From the NCBI RefSeq assembly GCF_001262635.1, contig NZ_JXYH01000044.1, positions 1-34,601 of the forward strand: a stretch of DNA of 34,601 bases, in the 5' to 3' direction. The notes beneath the pieces are model-generated. The model searched no databases. It was not told the DNA's origin and was given only the letters and a program-made list of their open reading frames with translations. Below are positions 33,294-34,601 of the stretch, piece by piece. Every line of letters begins with the position of its first letter. The stretch's first letter is position 1. The translations under genes were made by a program, and so were the position numbers. Source of the DNA: Aestuariivita boseongensis (GTDB taxonomy: Bacteria > Pseudomonadota > Alphaproteobacteria > Rhodobacterales > Rhodobacteraceae).

Positions 33294-34162
33294 TATTCGT
33301 CACCTTCCTTTTTTTCAGGCGCGGCCTCGCCTTCGGCTTTATCCGCTTCGATTTCGGCCTCGGCGGCTTTCAGCGCTTCGGCTTCCTGAGCGGCCTGCTC
33401 TTCGGCCAGACGCTTGGCTTCGGCTTCCGCCTCGGCTGCGGCTGCGGCTGCGGCTTCTTCCGCTGCCTTGGCAGCAGCTTCAGCATCCGACTTCAGCGCG
33501 GCAGGCAGAATGGCGTTTTCAGGGAACGGCTTCTTGACCGCGTCCTTGACCGTCACCCATCCGCCTTTCGAACCCGGCACAGCGCCTTTGACCATGATCA
33601 GGCCTCGGTCTGCATCGGTGCGCACAACCTGCAGGTTTTGCGTGGTCACGCGGGCAGCACCCATGTGGCCGGCCATTTTCTTGCCTTTGAACACCTTGCC
33701 GGGGTCCTGACACTGACCGGTCGAACCATGCGAGCGGTGAGAGATCGATACACCGTGCGAGGCGCGCAGACCACCGAAGTTGTGGCGCTTCATCGCACCG
33801 GCAAAACCCTTACCGATCGAGGTGCCAGCCACGTCAACGTACTGACCTTCGAAGTAATGGTTTGCGGTGATTTCTTCGCCCACATTGATCAGGTTTTCCG
33901 GATCAACGCGGAATTCCGCGACTTTCCGCTTCGGCTCGACCTTGGCGACGGCGAAGTGGCCGCGCATGGCTTTGCTGACGCGTTTTGCTTTCGACGTACC
34001 GGCACCCAGCTGAACGGCGGTATAGCCGTCTTTTTCAGCGGTGCGCTGTGCGACGACCTGCAGCTTATCCAGCTGCAGAACGGTCACGGGCACTTGCCGT
34101 CCGTCTTCCATGAACAAGCGGGTCATGCCCACTTTCTTAGCGATCACACCAGAGCGCAACAT
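33293..34162 (-). CDS. rplC: 50S ribosomal protein L3 with long acidic/Ala-rich C-terminal tail
   Basis: L3 (289 aa), an assembly-initiating 50S protein. The core is clear: [20 protein letters not shown], then [20 protein letters not shown], which holds the Gln (150) methylated by PrmB in E. coli. The core ends near residue 221; about 68 further residues form a repetitive Ala/Glu/Lys-rich tail predicted to be one long helix or disordered. Typical bacterial L3 is about 205-215 aa. Alphaproteobacterial L3 proteins with such tails are known, but no role is assigned. It lies 18 nt after rpsJ. Confidence 0.97.
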   Translation of the reverse strand: MLRSGVIAKKVGMTRLFMEDGRQVPVTVLQLDKLQVVAQRTAEKDGYTAVQLGAGTSKAKRVSKAMRGHFAVAKVEPKRKVAEFRVDPENLINVGEEITANHYFEGQYVDVAGTSIGKGFAGAMKRHNFGGLRASHGVSISHRSHGSTGQCQDPGKVFKGKKMAGHMGAARVTTQNLQVVRTDADRGLIMVKGAVPGSKGGWVTVKDAVKKPFPENAILPAALKSDAEAAAKAAEEAAAAAAAEAEAEAKRLAEEQAAQEAEALKAAEAEIEADKAEGEAAPEKKEGDE

Positions 34163-34180
34163 ATCAACTGCCTCCCCAGC

Positions 34181-34495
34181 TTACGATTGCAGCTTGATCT
34201 CGACATCCACGCCAGCGGCCAGGTCGAGCTTCATCAGCGCGTCCACGGTCTGGGGGGTCGGATCGACGATATCCAGCAGGCGCTTATGCGTGCGGATCTC
34301 GAACTGGTCACGGGATTTCTTGTCAACGTGAGGCCCACGCAGAACGGTGAACTTCTCGATCTTGTTCGGCAGCGGAATGGGGCCACGCACTTGCGCGCCG
34401 GTCCGCTTGGCGGTGTTGACGATCTCTTGCGTGCTGGCGTCCAGCACACGGTAGTCAAACGCCTTGAGCCGAATGCGAATGTTTTGGCTTTGCAT
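34181..34495 (-). CDS. rpsJ: 30S ribosomal protein S10
   Basis: S10 (104 aa), also NusE, a partner of NusB/NusG in antitermination. [40 protein letters not shown] and [20 protein letters not shown] are diagnostic. First gene of the S10 block, 83 nt after the tuf stop. AAAGG precedes the ATG. No clear promoter is visible in the short spacer, so tuf read-through is possible. Confidence 0.98.
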   Translation of the reverse strand: MQSQNIRIRLKAFDYRVLDASTQEIVNTAKRTGAQVRGPIPLPNKIEKFTVLRGPHVDKKSRDQFEIRTHKRLLDIVDPTPQTVDALMKLDLAAGVDVEIKLQS

Positions 34496-34535
34496 TTTTG
34501 TTTCGCCTTTCAGCGGCTTTGGATTGATAGGAGGA

Positions 34536-34554
34536 TCAGCGGCTCACCCGCTGA
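34536..34554 (-). promoter_or_regulatory. Hairpin in the tuf-rpsJ spacer
   Basis: A 7-bp perfect stem (TCAGCGG/CCGCTGA, loop of 5 nt), extendable by three more pairs past a mismatch. No T run follows, so it is more likely a processing or stabilising structure than a terminator, compatible with tuf-rpsJ co-transcription. Confidence 0.5.
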
Positions 34555-34578
34555 CCCTCGTCGAACCCCGAGTAGTAT

Positions 34579-34601
34579 TTACTCGACGATTTTCGAGACG
34601 A
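34579..34601 (-). CDS. tuf: Elongation factor Tu, C-terminal end only (partial)
   Basis: The last 23 bases on the minus strand read V-S-K-I-V-E followed by TAA, which is the conserved C-terminus of bacterial EF-Tu (GVVxKIxE). tuf directly upstream of rpsJ is the usual str-S10 arrangement. The rest of the gene lies outside the window. Only six residues are seen, so the call depends mainly on context. Confidence 0.7.

Noticed and set aside
1-34601. tRNA, rRNA, CRISPR arrays, insertion sequences or prophage
   Set aside because: No cloverleaf, rRNA signature, regularly spaced repeats, transposase or integrase was recognised; the repeats seen are short extragenic palindromes.

Overview
This 34.6 kb window comes from an alphaproteobacterium, most likely a marine Rhodobacteraceae (roseobacter-clade) chromosome. 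That placement rests on the GC-rich sequence, the BztABCD/AapJQMP-type amino-acid transporter, the block degQ-rarA-crcB-rluC-HAD-ATP12 directly after rplQ, and short palindromic repeats of the GTAGGGTGGGT and GACCCCGGAC types. The assignment is by recognition only; no search was run.

Nearly everything reads on the minus strand, so the biological order runs from right to left. At the right edge the last codons of an EF-Tu (tuf) gene are followed by the S10-spc-alpha ribosomal protein cluster: rpsJ-rplC-rplD-rplW, [insert 1], rplB-rpsS-rplV-rpsC-rplP, [insert 2], rpmC-rpsQ-rplN-rplX-rplE-rpsN-rpsH-rplF-rplR-rpsE-rpmD, [insert 3], rplO-secY-adk, [one small secreted-protein gene], rpsM-rpsK-rpoA-rplQ. 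Gene order inside each block is canonical, but what is one long operon in many bacteria is cut into blocks. Insert 1 (plus strand) holds a DUF1272 protein, a phasin-like protein and a 49-residue membrane protein ending in a CxxCH haem-attachment motif. Insert 2 holds a NADAR-family enzyme, a secreted lambda-R-like lysozyme-fold protein, a TIGR02466-type putative 2OG-Fe(II) oxygenase and a FkbM methyltransferase. Insert 3 holds a secreted VWA protein, a DsbA/kappa-GST-fold isomerase coupled to a cytochrome P450, a RhlE-type DEAD-box helicase and a 58-residue secreted Cys/His-rich microprotein.

The cuts are marked by regulatory structure. Strong intrinsic terminators follow rplW, rplP, rpmD and rplQ. 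The genes restarting after a cut (rplB, rpsM, rplO) have sigma70-like promoter candidates, and those of rplB and rpsM are followed by leaders with several predicted hairpins, including UUCG and GNRA tetraloops. These leaders are the strongest candidates here for undescribed regulatory RNAs.

Left of rplQ comes a tightly packed housekeeping run: DegQ-type protease, RarA, fluoride channel, RluC-type pseudouridine synthase, HAD phosphatase and ATP12-type F1-ATPase assembly factor. The window ends with a four-gene ABC importer for acidic amino acids and their amides, bztA to bztD. Several spacers contain dyad repeats resembling REP/BIME elements; one of them supplies the stop codons of both convergent genes it separates. 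No tRNA, rRNA, CRISPR array, insertion sequence or phage integrase was seen.
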